Origin: Paraburkholderia sabiae
GTDB taxonomy: Bacteria; Pseudomonadota; Gammaproteobacteria; Burkholderiales; Burkholderiaceae
Reading direction: 5' to 3'
Length of the DNA: 64,000 nucleotides
NCBI RefSeq assembly: GCF_030412785.1
Contig: NZ_CP125295.1
Location: 4,588,001 to 4,652,000, forward strand
Shown: in pieces, positions 36,625-45,423 of the stretch
Layout of the letters: each line of letters begins with the position of its first letter
Position numbering within the stretch: position 1 is the first letter of the stretch
Translations under genes and position numbers: made by a program
Notes under the pieces: generated by a model
Told to the model about the DNA's origin: nothing
What the model saw: only the letters and a program-made list of their open reading frames with translations
Database searches by the model: none

Positions 36625-37263
36625 ATGGACACGTTAAAAGCGTCACTTACTCCAGCGCACGAAAGCGTTCAGCGCAATTCGCCGATTCATCCGTTGTGGT
36701 TGCGCATCACGCATTGGCTCAATGCGCTGGCGGCGCTCGTGATGATGTTCTCGGGCTGGCGCATTTATGACGCGTCGCCGGTTTTCAAGGACATCGTCAT
36801 TCCGCCGTCGATCACGCTCGGCGGCTGGCTCGGCGGCGCGCTGCAATGGCATTTCGCAGCGATGTGGCTGCTGGTGTTCAACGGCATCGTGTACCTCGCG
36901 CTCAACATCGCGAGCGGACGTTTCTTTGCGAAGTTCTTTCCGGTTTCGCCGCGCGCCGTGCTGCACGACTTCATCGCCGCAGCGAGCGGCAAGCTCTCTC
37001 ATGCGGATCTGCGCCAGTACAACGCGGTGCAGAAGCTCGCGTATCTCGTCGTGATCGTCGATCTCATCGTGCTCGTGCTGTCGGGTCTCGCGATCTGGAA
37101 GTCGGTGCAGTTTCCGCTGCTGCGCGAACTGATGGGCGGCTACGACAACGCGCGCATCGTTCATTTCTGCGCGATGGCGGTGATGGCGGCGTTCGTCGTC
37201 GTGCATGTTGCGATGGTCGCGCTCGTGCCGCGTTCGCTGTTGACCATGTTGCGCGGCCGTTGA
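36625..37263 (+). CDS. Cytochrome b561-type membrane subunit partnering the molybdoenzyme
   Basis: A 212-residue membrane protein with four or five hydrophobic helices and histidines positioned for two b haems (HPLWLRITHWLNALAALVMMFSGWRIYD, LQWHFAAMWLL, IVHFCAMAVMAAFVVVHVAM). This is the thiosulfate-reductase/Ni-Fe hydrogenase cytochrome b class. The ATG at 36625 follows GGTGATC, a good match to the 16S tail. It is the first gene of the rightward SigF-type operon and likely passes quinol electrons to the periplasmic molybdoenzyme, as MsrQ does for MsrP. Confidence 0.86.
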   Translation: MDTLKASLTPAHESVQRNSPIHPLWLRITHWLNALAALVMMFSGWRIYDASPVFKDIVIPPSITLGGWLGGALQWHFAAMWLLVFNGIVYLALNIASGRFFAKFFPVSPRAVLHDFIAAASGKLSHADLRQYNAVQKLAYLVVIVDLIVLVLSGLAIWKSVQFPLLRELMGGYDNARIVHFCAMAVMAAFVVVHVAMVALVPRSLLTMLRGR

Positions 37264-37284
37264 TCAGTGCGCGAGGAAAACCCC

Positions 37285-38061
37285 ATGAAAAACGACGCTA
37301 AACCGATCGTCAAACTCGACCGTGCATCGATTCTCGCGGATGCAAGCCGCGAACTGGAGATGCCGTCGCGGCGTCTGTTCGGCAAACGCATGCTGACGTT
37401 GGGCGGACTGTCACTGCTCACAGGCTGCTCGATCACCGACGACGACTCGGTCAACAAGTTTCTGACTGCCGTCTCGCGTCTCAACGACCGCGCGCAAGCG
37501 TTTCTCTTCGATCCGAACCGGCTCGCGCCGACGTACACGGAAGCACAACTCACGCGGCCGTTTCCGTTCAATGCGTTCTATGGCATCGACGATGTGCCCG
37601 ATGTGAACGGCAGCGACTATCGCCTGAAAGTGAGCGGCCTCGTGACGGGGCAACGTGTGTGGACGCTGCCCGAACTCTACGCGCTGCCGCACGCGGAGCA
37701 GATTACGCGGCATATCTGCGTCGAAGGATGGAGCGCGATCGGGCGCTGGGGCGGCACGCCGTTCGCGGAATTCCTGCGCCGCATCGGCGCGGACACGACG
37801 GCGAAGTATGTCGGCTTTCGCTGCGCGGACGACTACTACGAGAGCATCGACATGCCGACCGCGCTGCATCCGCAAACCTTGCTCACGTTCGAATACGACG
37901 GCGAGCGTTTGCCCGCGAAATACGGCTATCCGATGAAGCTGCGCATGCCGACGAAGCTCGGCTACAAGAACCCGAAGCACATCGTCGAGATCTTCGTCAC
38001 CAATACCTATCCGGGCGGTTATTGGGTCGATCAGGGCTACAACTGGTTCGGCGGTTCCTGA
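37285..38061 (+). CDS. Periplasmic molybdopterin oxidoreductase, MsrP/YedY-like, Tat lipoprotein
   Basis: A 258-residue sulfite-oxidase-fold protein. A twin-arginine motif, SRRLFGK (residues 28-34), precedes a lipobox LLTGC with Cys48, so export by Tat and lipid anchoring are likely. The molybdenum ligand is Cys145 in RHICVEGWSAIGRWGG, matching the MsrP RCVEAWS motif. MsrP repairs methionine sulfoxide in periplasmic proteins. The ATG at 37285 has a GAGG site. It lies 21 bp after the cytochrome b gene and 65 bp before the methionine-rich peptide gene. Confidence 0.87.
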   Translation: MKNDAKPIVKLDRASILADASRELEMPSRRLFGKRMLTLGGLSLLTGCSITDDDSVNKFLTAVSRLNDRAQAFLFDPNRLAPTYTEAQLTRPFPFNAFYGIDDVPDVNGSDYRLKVSGLVTGQRVWTLPELYALPHAEQITRHICVEGWSAIGRWGGTPFAEFLRRIGADTTAKYVGFRCADDYYESIDMPTALHPQTLLTFEYDGERLPAKYGYPMKLRMPTKLGYKNPKHIVEIFVTNTYPGGYWVDQGYNWFGGS

Positions 38062-38126
38062 GTGCTGTTCTGTTTTTTCTGGTTCCGGTCTGGCCGGATA
38101 CCGTTTCAACCCCAAGGAGATGAGCA

Positions 38127-38360
38127 ATGAAACGACTGATGACGGCTGTGTTCGTAGCAACGATGGCGATGGGTACGACGGCTGCTTTTGCGCAGGCGAG
38201 CGGCGCGATGTCGAACGATGCGATGAGCAAGGACGCCATGTCCCACGACGCGATGAAGAAAGACAACATGTCGCACGATGGGATGAAGAAGAACAGCAAG
38301 ATGAAGAAGCACGACGCGATGGGTATGGATCATCCCGCATCGGGCGCGATGTCGCAGTAA
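38127..38360 (+). CDS. Methionine-rich pentapeptide MXKDX repeat protein
   Basis: A 77-residue secreted peptide. A signal peptide (residues 1-22, ending AAFA) precedes about eight imperfect five-residue repeats such as AMSKD, AMSHD, AMKKD and NMSHD. About ten of some 55 mature residues are methionine. The family is annotated as MXKDX repeat protein of unknown function. In the Azospira hypochlorite system a methionine-rich periplasmic peptide (MrpX) is co-regulated with a YedY-type reductase and SigF/NrsF, so a sacrificial oxidant-scavenging role is the best inference. AAGGAG precedes the ATG at 38127. Confidence 0.85.
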   Translation: MKRLMTAVFVATMAMGTTAAFAQASGAMSNDAMSKDAMSHDAMKKDNMSHDGMKKNSKMKKHDAMGMDHPASGAMSQ

Positions 38361-38415
38361 GCAGCTGGTGGTTGGCAGTGAAGCCGGGCGCAACGCCCGG
38401 CTTCGTTATAGCCGT

Positions 38416-39477
38416 TTATGCCTGCGCCTGAAAAATCAGGTTGAACGGCGTTTGCGTCGCGCGCCTGAAACGCGTGAAGCCGCCCGCCGTCACGACATCC
38501 CTGAGCCGCGCTTCGCCCGCCTGTGCGCCGAGCGCTTTTCTGCCTTCCTGCGACAACGATGCGCCCGTGCAGATCATCGTCGATGCGGAATAGAACACGC
38601 GTCCGACAGGATTGAGATTGTCTTCGAGCCGGTCGTTCGCAAAGGGCTCGACGATCATCCACGATCCATCGGGCTTCAACGACTGCAGCACATGCGCTGC
38701 GGCACCCGTCGGATCGCCCATGTCATGAAGGCAATCGAAGAAGGCGACGAGGTCGTAGTCGTTGCCCGGAAATGCTTGCGCGCTCGCCACTTCGAACGTC
38801 ACGCGCTCGCTGAGACCGGTTTCCTCGGCGAGTTCACGCGCTCTCTGCACGGACGGTTCGTGATAGTCGAAGCCGACGAACGTCGCGTCGGGATAGGCAT
38901 CGGCCATCAGCATCGTGGAGGCGCCGTGCCCGCAGCCGACATCGGCGACCCTCGCGCCGCGTCCCTTGAGTCTCGCTTCGACGCCGTTGAGCGCGGGGAT
39001 CCACTCGGCGACCAGATGCGCCGCATAGCCCGGCCGGAAGAACCGCTCCGTACCCTTGAACAGCGACGGATGATGCTGATGCCATCCGACGCCCAGCCCC
39101 GTACGGAACGCGGCTTCGAGCTTGGGCAGGCTGCGGAACATGGCTTCGGCGCAGTCGGCGAAGCCCGGTATGAACGTCGGGCTCGTCTCTTCGGCGAAGC
39201 ACATCGCCATTTCGTTATCGAGTTGATAACGCCCGCTTTCGGGCTCGTAGCGAACGAACCCTGAAGCGGCCTGCGCCGCGAGCCATTCGCGCACATATCG
39301 CTCGGCGAGACCGGCGCGTTCGGCAACCTGCTCCGAAGTCATCCAGCCTTGCTCGGTCATGGCCTTGTACAGACCGAGCCGGTCGCCGAGCGCGATCAGC
39401 GGCGCGGACGCGACTGCGCCGAATTCCTCGACCATGCGCCCCATGAAGTCCTGCACTTTTTGTGCGTCGTATCGCAT
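38416..39477 (-). CDS. Class I SAM-dependent methyltransferase with N-terminal winged helix
   Basis: A 353-residue protein. An N-terminal winged-helix dimerisation-type region (about residues 20-90, LIALGDRLGLYKAMTEQGWMTSEQVAERAGLAERYVREWLAAQAASG) precedes a Rossmann methyltransferase domain with motif I VADVGCGHGAS and the acidic FVGFDYHEPS. This layout resembles Rv2258c-like and O-methyltransferase-type enzymes. The start at 39477 has a GGAGGTGG sequence just upstream. It converges on the MXKDX gene. Substrate unknown. Confidence 0.86.
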   Translation of the reverse strand: MRYDAQKVQDFMGRMVEEFGAVASAPLIALGDRLGLYKAMTEQGWMTSEQVAERAGLAERYVREWLAAQAASGFVRYEPESGRYQLDNEMAMCFAEETSPTFIPGFADCAEAMFRSLPKLEAAFRTGLGVGWHQHHPSLFKGTERFFRPGYAAHLVAEWIPALNGVEARLKGRGARVADVGCGHGASTMLMADAYPDATFVGFDYHEPSVQRARELAEETGLSERVTFEVASAQAFPGNDYDLVAFFDCLHDMGDPTGAAAHVLQSLKPDGSWMIVEPFANDRLEDNLNPVGRVFYSASTMICTGASLSQEGRKALGAQAGEARLRDVVTAGGFTRFRRATQTPFNLIFQAQA

Positions 39478-39660
39478 GTGCCACCTCCTCGACGAAGGCA
39501 GAATTGATCTGACGAAAGGGACGCCGCCGATGCATCAACGTTGCCGCCGACGTCCATGCCAAGTATAGGTAGTGGAAAGACAGACGAAAGGCGGAGTGCT
39601 GGGCATTTCGTGCGTATGTGTATGATCCGCGAACATCAAGGCCATTCACGGGGACTGCAA

Positions 39661-40080
39661 ATGAGTTCAAGCAGGCAAGCCAAACGCGATCTTCCAGCCA
39701 AACAGGATCTGGAAGCGATGTCGGTATTCCGTTACGAGCTGCGCAAGTTTTTGCGGGTGTCGGAGGAGATCTCCAACGCGGCGGGCATCACGACGCTTCA
39801 GTATCAGCTGCTGCTGCACGTGCGCGGGTTCGAGGGGCGGCAGTGGGCCACGGTCGGCGAACTCGCTGAGCGTCTGCAGGCGGCGCCGAACGGTACGGCA
39901 GCACTCGTGTCGCGCTGCGAATCGGCGGGGCTCGTCGCGCGCAAGCCCGACGCGGACGATCGCCGTCAGGTGCAGGTGCATCTGACGCCCAAAGGCGAGC
40001 GCTGTCTGCTCAAGCTCGCAGCCGAGCACAAGGCGCATTACGGCTCGTTCGGCTGGGTGTTCGGCGAGGCGGACGAATAA
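39661..40080 (+). CDS. MarR family transcriptional regulator
   Basis: A 139-residue MarR-type regulator with the winged helix ATVGELAERLQAAPNGTAALVSRCESAGLVARKPDADDRRQVQVHLTPKGE, including the conserved D-DRR wing. The ATG at 39661 has a GGGGA site. It is divergent from the methyltransferase gene, with about 180 bp between starts, so that gene is one possible target. The ClC gene follows 47 bp downstream. Confidence 0.9.
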   Translation: MSSSRQAKRDLPAKQDLEAMSVFRYELRKFLRVSEEISNAAGITTLQYQLLLHVRGFEGRQWATVGELAERLQAAPNGTAALVSRCESAGLVARKPDADDRRQVQVHLTPKGERCLLKLAAEHKAHYGSFGWVFGEADE

Positions 40081-40127
40081 GCATTGCGCGGTCGGCTGTC
40101 GGGGGTGACACGGGGAAGTGCGCATTT

Positions 40128-41480
40128 ATGTCACAATGTGCCTTATTTTGTTTCGACCACACAAGCATCCCGATGCGCATTCCCTTACTTCCCGACCGGC
40201 GCACGATGCTGCGCGGCCGGCGACTCTGGCTTCACTACGGCGTGTTCTGGCTGGGCGCGATCGCAACCGGCCTGGTCGCCGTCATGTACGCGCGTCTGAT
40301 CGATTTCGGCTACGACGCGTTCTTGCGCTACACGGCGATGCTCTGGTGGCTGCCGCTCGTGCTCACACCGGCGGTTGGGGCGCTCGGCGTGTGGATTACG
40401 CGACGCTTTTTCCCCGGCGCCGAGGGCAGCGGGATTCCTCAAGTGATCGCGACGCTGCACGAAGGGCGCGACCTCGGCCCGCGTCTGCTGAACCTGCGCA
40501 TTCTGGGCGGCAAGATCGCCGTATCGTTTCTGTCGATTCTGGGCGGCTTCACGATCGGCCGCGAAGGACCGACGATCCACGTCGGCGCGTCGCTGATGTT
40601 CAGTCTGCGGCGCTTCTATCCCGAGCGCCTGCGCAACATCCGCGGCGCGGAACTGGAACGCAAGCTGGCGCTGGCGGGCGCGGCCGCGGGGCTTTCCGCA
40701 GCGTTCAATGCGCCGCTTGCCGGTGTCGTGTTTGCAATCGAAGAACTGACACGCAGCTTCGAGCAGCGGACCAGCGGCGTGCTGATCACGGCGATCATCT
40801 TTGCGGGTATTGTCTCGCTCGGTTTGCAGGGCAATTACACGTACTTCGGCACGATCGATATCGACGGCCACTTTCCGGATCTGCTCGCGGTTGCCGTGGT
40901 GATGCTGGGCGTCGTGACGGGCGTGGCGGGCGGCGTTTTCTGCTGGCTGCTGCTGAACACCGAACGCTGGATGCCCGCGAAGCTCGTCGCGTGGAGGAAA
41001 ACGCATCCGGTAGCGTTCGGCGCGGCGTGCGGCCTGTTCATCGCCGTGATCGGCGTTGCCGCTGGCGGTCATACGTTCGGCAGCGGTTATGCCGAAGCGC
41101 GCGGCATGCTCGAAGGCAATTCGCAACTCGGCGCGACGTATCCGCTGCTCAAGATGGCGTCGATGGTCGGCTCATATCTGCCGGGCGCGCCGGGCGGTCT
41201 CTTTGCGCCGTCGCTGGCGATCGGCGCGGGAATCGGCAACGCGCTGCATCTCGTGTTCGGGCAGATGCAACTGCCGATGCTCATCGCGCTCGGCATGGTC
41301 GGCTATCTCGCGGCCGTCACGCAAAGCCCGATCACTGCGTTCGTCATCGTGATCGAGATGATCAACGGGCACGCGCTGGTGCTGTCGCTGATGGCGACCG
41401 CGCTGATCTCGAGCCAGGTGTCGAAGCTGTTTGCTCCGCCGCTGTATGAAGCGTTGGCGCAGCGCTATATCGGCCGCTGA
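40128..41480 (+). CDS. ClC family chloride/proton antiporter (ClcB-like)
   Basis: A 450-residue ClC protein. The chloride-coordinating motifs GSGIPQ, GREGPTIHVGA (gating glutamate) and PGGLFAPSLAIGAG are all intact. The proton-path glutamate is kept in FAIEELTRSFE, so this should be an antiporter rather than a channel. ClC antiporters serve as electrical shunts in extreme acid resistance. ATG at 40128 is used, with ATG at 40173 as an alternative. No cytoplasmic CBS domains are present. Confidence 0.9.
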   Translation: MSQCALFCFDHTSIPMRIPLLPDRRTMLRGRRLWLHYGVFWLGAIATGLVAVMYARLIDFGYDAFLRYTAMLWWLPLVLTPAVGALGVWITRRFFPGAEGSGIPQVIATLHEGRDLGPRLLNLRILGGKIAVSFLSILGGFTIGREGPTIHVGASLMFSLRRFYPERLRNIRGAELERKLALAGAAAGLSAAFNAPLAGVVFAIEELTRSFEQRTSGVLITAIIFAGIVSLGLQGNYTYFGTIDIDGHFPDLLAVAVVMLGVVTGVAGGVFCWLLLNTERWMPAKLVAWRKTHPVAFGAACGLFIAVIGVAAGGHTFGSGYAEARGMLEGNSQLGATYPLLKMASMVGSYLPGAPGGLFAPSLAIGAGIGNALHLVFGQMQLPMLIALGMVGYLAAVTQSPITAFVIVIEMINGHALVLSLMATALISSQVSKLFAPPLYEALAQRYIGR

Positions 41481-41536
41481 GCCCTCGCCGAGACGTCCTG
41501 GCGCTTGACAGAAAATAGATGACCGGTTACTTTATT

Positions 41537-41554
41537 ATCCATCAACCGATGGAT
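41537..41554. promoter_or_regulatory. Inverted repeat upstream of the TetR gene at 41569
   Basis: ATCCATC-aacc-GATGGAT is a perfect 7-bp inverted repeat, 14 bp before the TetR start in an AT-rich promoter patch. Likely autoregulatory operator. Confidence 0.6.
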
Positions 41555-41568
41555 GAAAAGCCGACACC

Positions 41569-42159
41569 ATGCCAAGACCTCCCAACCCCGAAGTGCGCGC
41601 CCGACTGCTGAGCATCGGGCGTGATGTCGTGCTCGACAAAGGGTTCAACGGCTGCGGCGTGCAGGACATCACGTCAGCCGCGAATGTGCCGAAGGGCTCG
41701 TTCTACAACTACTTCGAAACGAAGGAAGCCTTCGCGGCCGAGATCGTCGAGGAATACTGGCAGTCGATCGAAGACCGGCACGGCCCGATCCTGTACGACG
41801 CGCGCATCAAGCCGCTCAAGCGGATCGTGCGTTTTTTCCGCGCGATCAGCGACGATCATGGGCGCGAGAATTTCAAGCTTGGTTGTCTTATCGGCAATCT
41901 GTCGCTCGAACTGTCGAACACGAGCGAGGACACGCGCGCCAAATTGACGGATCTGCTGCAACGCTGGGAAGACGGTCTCGCGGCCTGTCTTGCCGAGGCC
42001 CAGGAGCGCGGCGAACTGGACGCCGGCATCAAGGCCGGCGAGTTGGCGCAAATCATAATCGAGGCTTACGAAGGCGCGCTGATGCGCGGCAAGGTCGAAC
42101 AATCCGGCGACGCATGCGCCCGTTTCGAACGTGTCGTATTGCCTCGCTTGCTGCGTTAG
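41569..42159 (+). CDS. TetR/AcrR family transcriptional regulator
   Basis: A 196-residue TetR-type regulator with an N-terminal helix-turn-helix (VLDKGFNGCGVQDITSAANVPKGSFYNYFETKEAFAAEIV) and a C-terminal domain containing FKLGCLIGNLSLELS, as in the NemR/YxaF-like group. An inverted repeat lies just upstream. It is followed by the cysteine hydrolase gene in the same orientation, 85 bp away, which is a likely target. Confidence 0.9.
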   Translation: MPRPPNPEVRARLLSIGRDVVLDKGFNGCGVQDITSAANVPKGSFYNYFETKEAFAAEIVEEYWQSIEDRHGPILYDARIKPLKRIVRFFRAISDDHGRENFKLGCLIGNLSLELSNTSEDTRAKLTDLLQRWEDGLAACLAEAQERGELDAGIKAGELAQIIIEAYEGALMRGKVEQSGDACARFERVVLPRLLR

Positions 42160-42244
42160 TTTTTTTTGGTCTTTTTATAAAGCGACCGGTCAGCTATTTA
42201 GACTGGATCGATCGTAACGTAACGTCCCAAACGAAGAGGTAGAT

Positions 42245-42973
42245 ATGAGCAACGAAAGCACGGTTAAACAAGGTGGTGTCAACGTGTACGCGGATCCCGC
42301 CGATCCCGCACTTCCCGCTACGGGATTCAGGCTCGATCGTTCGAAGGCCGCGCTGGTCGTAGTGGATCCGCAAAACGATTTTCTGAGTCCGACGGGCGCG
42401 AGCTGGCCCATCTTCGGGCCGAGCATCACCGAGAACAATATGGTGGCGCACGTCGAACAGCTGTTGAAGGGCTTCAAGGCGCTCGATCTGACGGTCGCAG
42501 TGTCGCCGCATTATTACTACCCGTACGATCATCACTGGCATTTCGGCGGTCCGCTCGAAAAGGTCATGCACAACATCAACATGTTCGAACGGAAGAGCCC
42601 GATTTCGCTAGATGGATTCGAGGGCTCTGGTGCCGACTTCCTCGAACAATACAAGCCGTACCTCCTCGACGGAAAGACGATCATCGCGTCGCCGCACAAG
42701 GTGTACGGACCGGAAACGAATGACCTCGTCCTGCAGTTGCGCAAGAAGGGCGTCTCGCAGATCGTGCTGGCGGGTATGGCGGCCAATCTGTGCATCGAGT
42801 CGCATCTTCGCGAACTGATCGAGCAAGGGTTTGAAGTGCTCGTCGTGCGCGACGCGACGGCGGGCCCGCGCGTTCCCGAAGGCGACGGCTACCTCGCTGC
42901 GTTGATCAACTATCGTTTCCTCGCGCACGCGCTGTGGACGACGGAGGAAACGCTTCGCGCGCTGAATGCCTGA
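42245..42973 (+). CDS. Isochorismatase family cysteine hydrolase
   Basis: A 242-residue cysteine hydrolase with an apparently intact triad: Asp in LVVVDPQNDFLS, Lys in IIASPHKVYGPETNDL and Cys in LAGMAANLCIESHLRELI. Relatives hydrolyse amides such as nicotinamide or biuret, or isochorismate. The ATG at 42245 has a GAGG site. It lies downstream of a TetR gene, suggesting inducible expression. Contrast this with the isochorismatase-like protein at 16473-17042, which lacks the triad. Confidence 0.88.
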   Translation: MSNESTVKQGGVNVYADPADPALPATGFRLDRSKAALVVVDPQNDFLSPTGASWPIFGPSITENNMVAHVEQLLKGFKALDLTVAVSPHYYYPYDHHWHFGGPLEKVMHNINMFERKSPISLDGFEGSGADFLEQYKPYLLDGKTIIASPHKVYGPETNDLVLQLRKKGVSQIVLAGMAANLCIESHLRELIEQGFEVLVVRDATAGPRVPEGDGYLAALINYRFLAHALWTTEETLRALNA

Positions 42974-42988
42974 GTCATACTCGGGCGA

Positions 42989-45238
42989 TCAATACGCGGC
43001 ACGCAACGCCTCGTCGGCGACGGCGAGCCGTGCCGCGATCGTCTTGATCAGGAAGCGGTGAAACTGCTGCGCGGCGACGGGGTCGTCGCGTTCGAGCGCC
43101 GATAGCGCGGGCGTCGACAGCCGATGCACACGTGTGGGCGCTTCGGCGACGACATCGGCGCTGCGCGTGGTCTGTGTGTAGACGGCCATTTCGCCGACAA
43201 CGGTGCCGGGGCCGAACGAGCGCAGCCGCACGAGCCGCCCGTCGGCCAGCGACAGCGAAACGGCGACGCGCCCACGCTCGACGATATACAGTGCGTCGCC
43301 CGGCTCGCCATGCAGGAAGAGCGCTTCGCCCGCGTCGAGATCGCGCACTTCGAGGCAGTCGCACAGCTTCGCCAGCGCGGACAGCGTGAAATGCGGCGCG
43401 AGTACCGCACGAAAATCCTGCTCACCTGATCTTCCGATGTCGGAGCACGATTCGAGCAGACGATCTTCGATCCATTCGAGACCGGCATCGAGCGTCGCGA
43501 ACTCGTGTATCCGCAAGTTCAATGTGCCCGATTTCGCGAGCAGGCTGCGCGAGCGCGCGGGCAACGCGGTGAGCACGAGATCCGCGCCTGACGACGCGCA
43601 CAGTTGCCGCAGCTTGACGAACGCGATCGATACCGACGCGTCCATGCCGTTCGTCGATGCGAAGTCGAGCACGACATAGCGCACGGCAACGGCGCTATTC
43701 GCGTGAAGGCGCTCGCGCACGCGCTGCAAAATCGAATTGGCGGTGCCGAAGAACAGAAAACCCTGCAGGCACAGGCCGCACACCTGTGCGCCGCATTCGC
43801 GCAGATGCGTCGAATCTTCGATGCTGCGCTCGACCGACGAAGTACGCGTGGCTGCATCGAATTCCATGCGCACGCAGCTGACGCGCCCATACAGCAGCGC
43901 GAACATCACGCAGGCAGCAATGACGCCCGCGATCACACCCGCGACGACGCCATAGAGCGCGACAGCCGCCAGCATGCCGGGCACGAGCGCGTACTCGTAC
44001 CAGCTGAGTCGTGCATACGCGCCGATCAGCCATTGCAGCATCAGACGCAATCCCATGAACAACTGCAGGCCGACGAGCACGGGCACGGGAAAGAGCGCCA
44101 CCAGATCGGGCGATGCCGCGAGCGCAACAAGACACGCAAGCGCCGCGAACACGCCCGCGAGCCGACTCGTTGCGCCGGCACGCGCATTGAGCATCGAGCG
44201 GTTGTACGACTGATAGCCGACCATGCCGCCCAGCAATCCGCTCGCGATGTTGGCGAGTCCCGCGGCACGCATTTCGCGATTCAGATCGATGTCCTCGCCG
44301 GTTGCAGCGCCGATGGCCGTCGAATTCATCAGGATCGTGATCGCGGACGCCGACGTGACGATGAGCGTCTCGGGCAGATGCGCCGCGATCGCGGGCCAGT
44401 CGATCGCACCTTGCGCGAGCGGCGCGGGCACACGCAGATCGGGGAAGAAGTGCAGCTTGACGTGCGGCAGCAGCAGACCCATATTGCGCGCATCGTCGAT
44501 CGAGATTCCGGCGAGATGCAGCAACGCATAGAACAGCGCGATGCCGCACACGAGCACGAACGGCAGCGCCGCAATGTGCTGCTGTCCGCGCGTAAGCACG
44601 GTCGTCAGCACGCCGATGAAGAGCGCCGGCACCCATGCGAGCCAATGCAGATGCGTGAGCAGACCGAGCGTGTGCCACTGCGGCGCTTCGCCCGTCAGCA
44701 CGCGAAACGCGCCCGCCAGCAGCAGATAACCCGTACCCGCCAGAAAGCCGCCGACGACGGGATACGGCAGGAACTGCAACGAACGGCTGCGCTTCGACGA
44801 GCCGATCGCAAACAGCACGATGCCCGTCAACACCGAACACAGCGCAATCGCGATCAGCACAGTCAAAAGGAGGGTTTGCGGCGAGCCGCCGTCGGCATGC
44901 ACGCTGCTCGCGACGCCCGCCGCCACGCCCGCGAGAAACGCAGTCGCATTGCTGTCGGGCCCGGCGATGTTCAGACGCATCGAACTCGTCAGCGCGATCA
45001 CCAGCGCCGTGACGATGCAGCTGATCAGCGCGGTCGGCACGCCGAGTTCGGCGTAGCGCGCGAGGTCGGCGCTGAAGATCAGCGTGCCGAGGCTCATCGC
45101 GTAGCAGAGCATGACGAGCGTCGAAACGGCGCCCGCCGTCAGGTCGCCGAGCAGGCCGCTGACACGCGGCGCGGCAGCGCTGCGAGATGCAGACGCGGAC
45201 GCGGACTCCGACGAAGAACCTGTAGCACCTTGCTTCAC
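42989..45238 (-). CDS. SulP family anion transporter with STAS and cyclic-nucleotide-binding domains
   Basis: A 749-residue protein. Residues about 25-440 form the SulP transmembrane domain (GLLGDLTAGAVSTLVMLCYAMSLGTLIF, LNIAGPDSNATAFLAG, MVGYQSYNRSMLNARAGATSRLAGV). A STAS domain follows (about 475-590, YVVLDFASTNGMDASVSIAFVKLRQLC), and a C-terminal CAP/cyclic-nucleotide-binding domain (about 615-735) contains LHGEPGDALYIVERGRVAVSL and FGPGTVVGEMAVYTQTTRSADVVAEAPTRV. SulP proteins carry sulfate, bicarbonate or dicarboxylates. It is divergent from a nucleotide cyclase gene, which may supply its ligand. Confidence 0.88.
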   Translation of the reverse strand: MKQGATGSSSESASASASRSAAAPRVSGLLGDLTAGAVSTLVMLCYAMSLGTLIFSADLARYAELGVPTALISCIVTALVIALTSSMRLNIAGPDSNATAFLAGVAAGVASSVHADGGSPQTLLLTVLIAIALCSVLTGIVLFAIGSSKRSRSLQFLPYPVVGGFLAGTGYLLLAGAFRVLTGEAPQWHTLGLLTHLHWLAWVPALFIGVLTTVLTRGQQHIAALPFVLVCGIALFYALLHLAGISIDDARNMGLLLPHVKLHFFPDLRVPAPLAQGAIDWPAIAAHLPETLIVTSASAITILMNSTAIGAATGEDIDLNREMRAAGLANIASGLLGGMVGYQSYNRSMLNARAGATSRLAGVFAALACLVALAASPDLVALFPVPVLVGLQLFMGLRLMLQWLIGAYARLSWYEYALVPGMLAAVALYGVVAGVIAGVIAACVMFALLYGRVSCVRMEFDAATRTSSVERSIEDSTHLRECGAQVCGLCLQGFLFFGTANSILQRVRERLHANSAVAVRYVVLDFASTNGMDASVSIAFVKLRQLCASSGADLVLTALPARSRSLLAKSGTLNLRIHEFATLDAGLEWIEDRLLESCSDIGRSGEQDFRAVLAPHFTLSALAKLCDCLEVRDLDAGEALFLHGEPGDALYIVERGRVAVSLSLADGRLVRLRSFGPGTVVGEMAVYTQTTRSADVVAEAPTRVHRLSTPALSALERDDPVAAQQFHRFLIKTIAARLAVADEALRAAY

Positions 45239-45423
45239 GGCGCTCTCCCGGAACGCGCGGTGCCCGCGCCAGGCGGACGGCCGCGCGAGTCAGTATCCGC
45301 CGCTGTTCTCGCGGCTGTCAAACCGCGCGGCACCCGAGCACCCGGCGCAACACCTACACTGAAAAAGACGCGTGGCGGCGTATTTCTTAAGCGCTCAACG
45401 GGAAACAGCTTCGGGCGATAACG

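Noticed and set aside
42160..42180. T-rich stretch after the TetR gene considered as an intrinsic terminator
   Set aside because: No convincing stem precedes it, and the hydrolase gene downstream in the same orientation may be co-transcribed.
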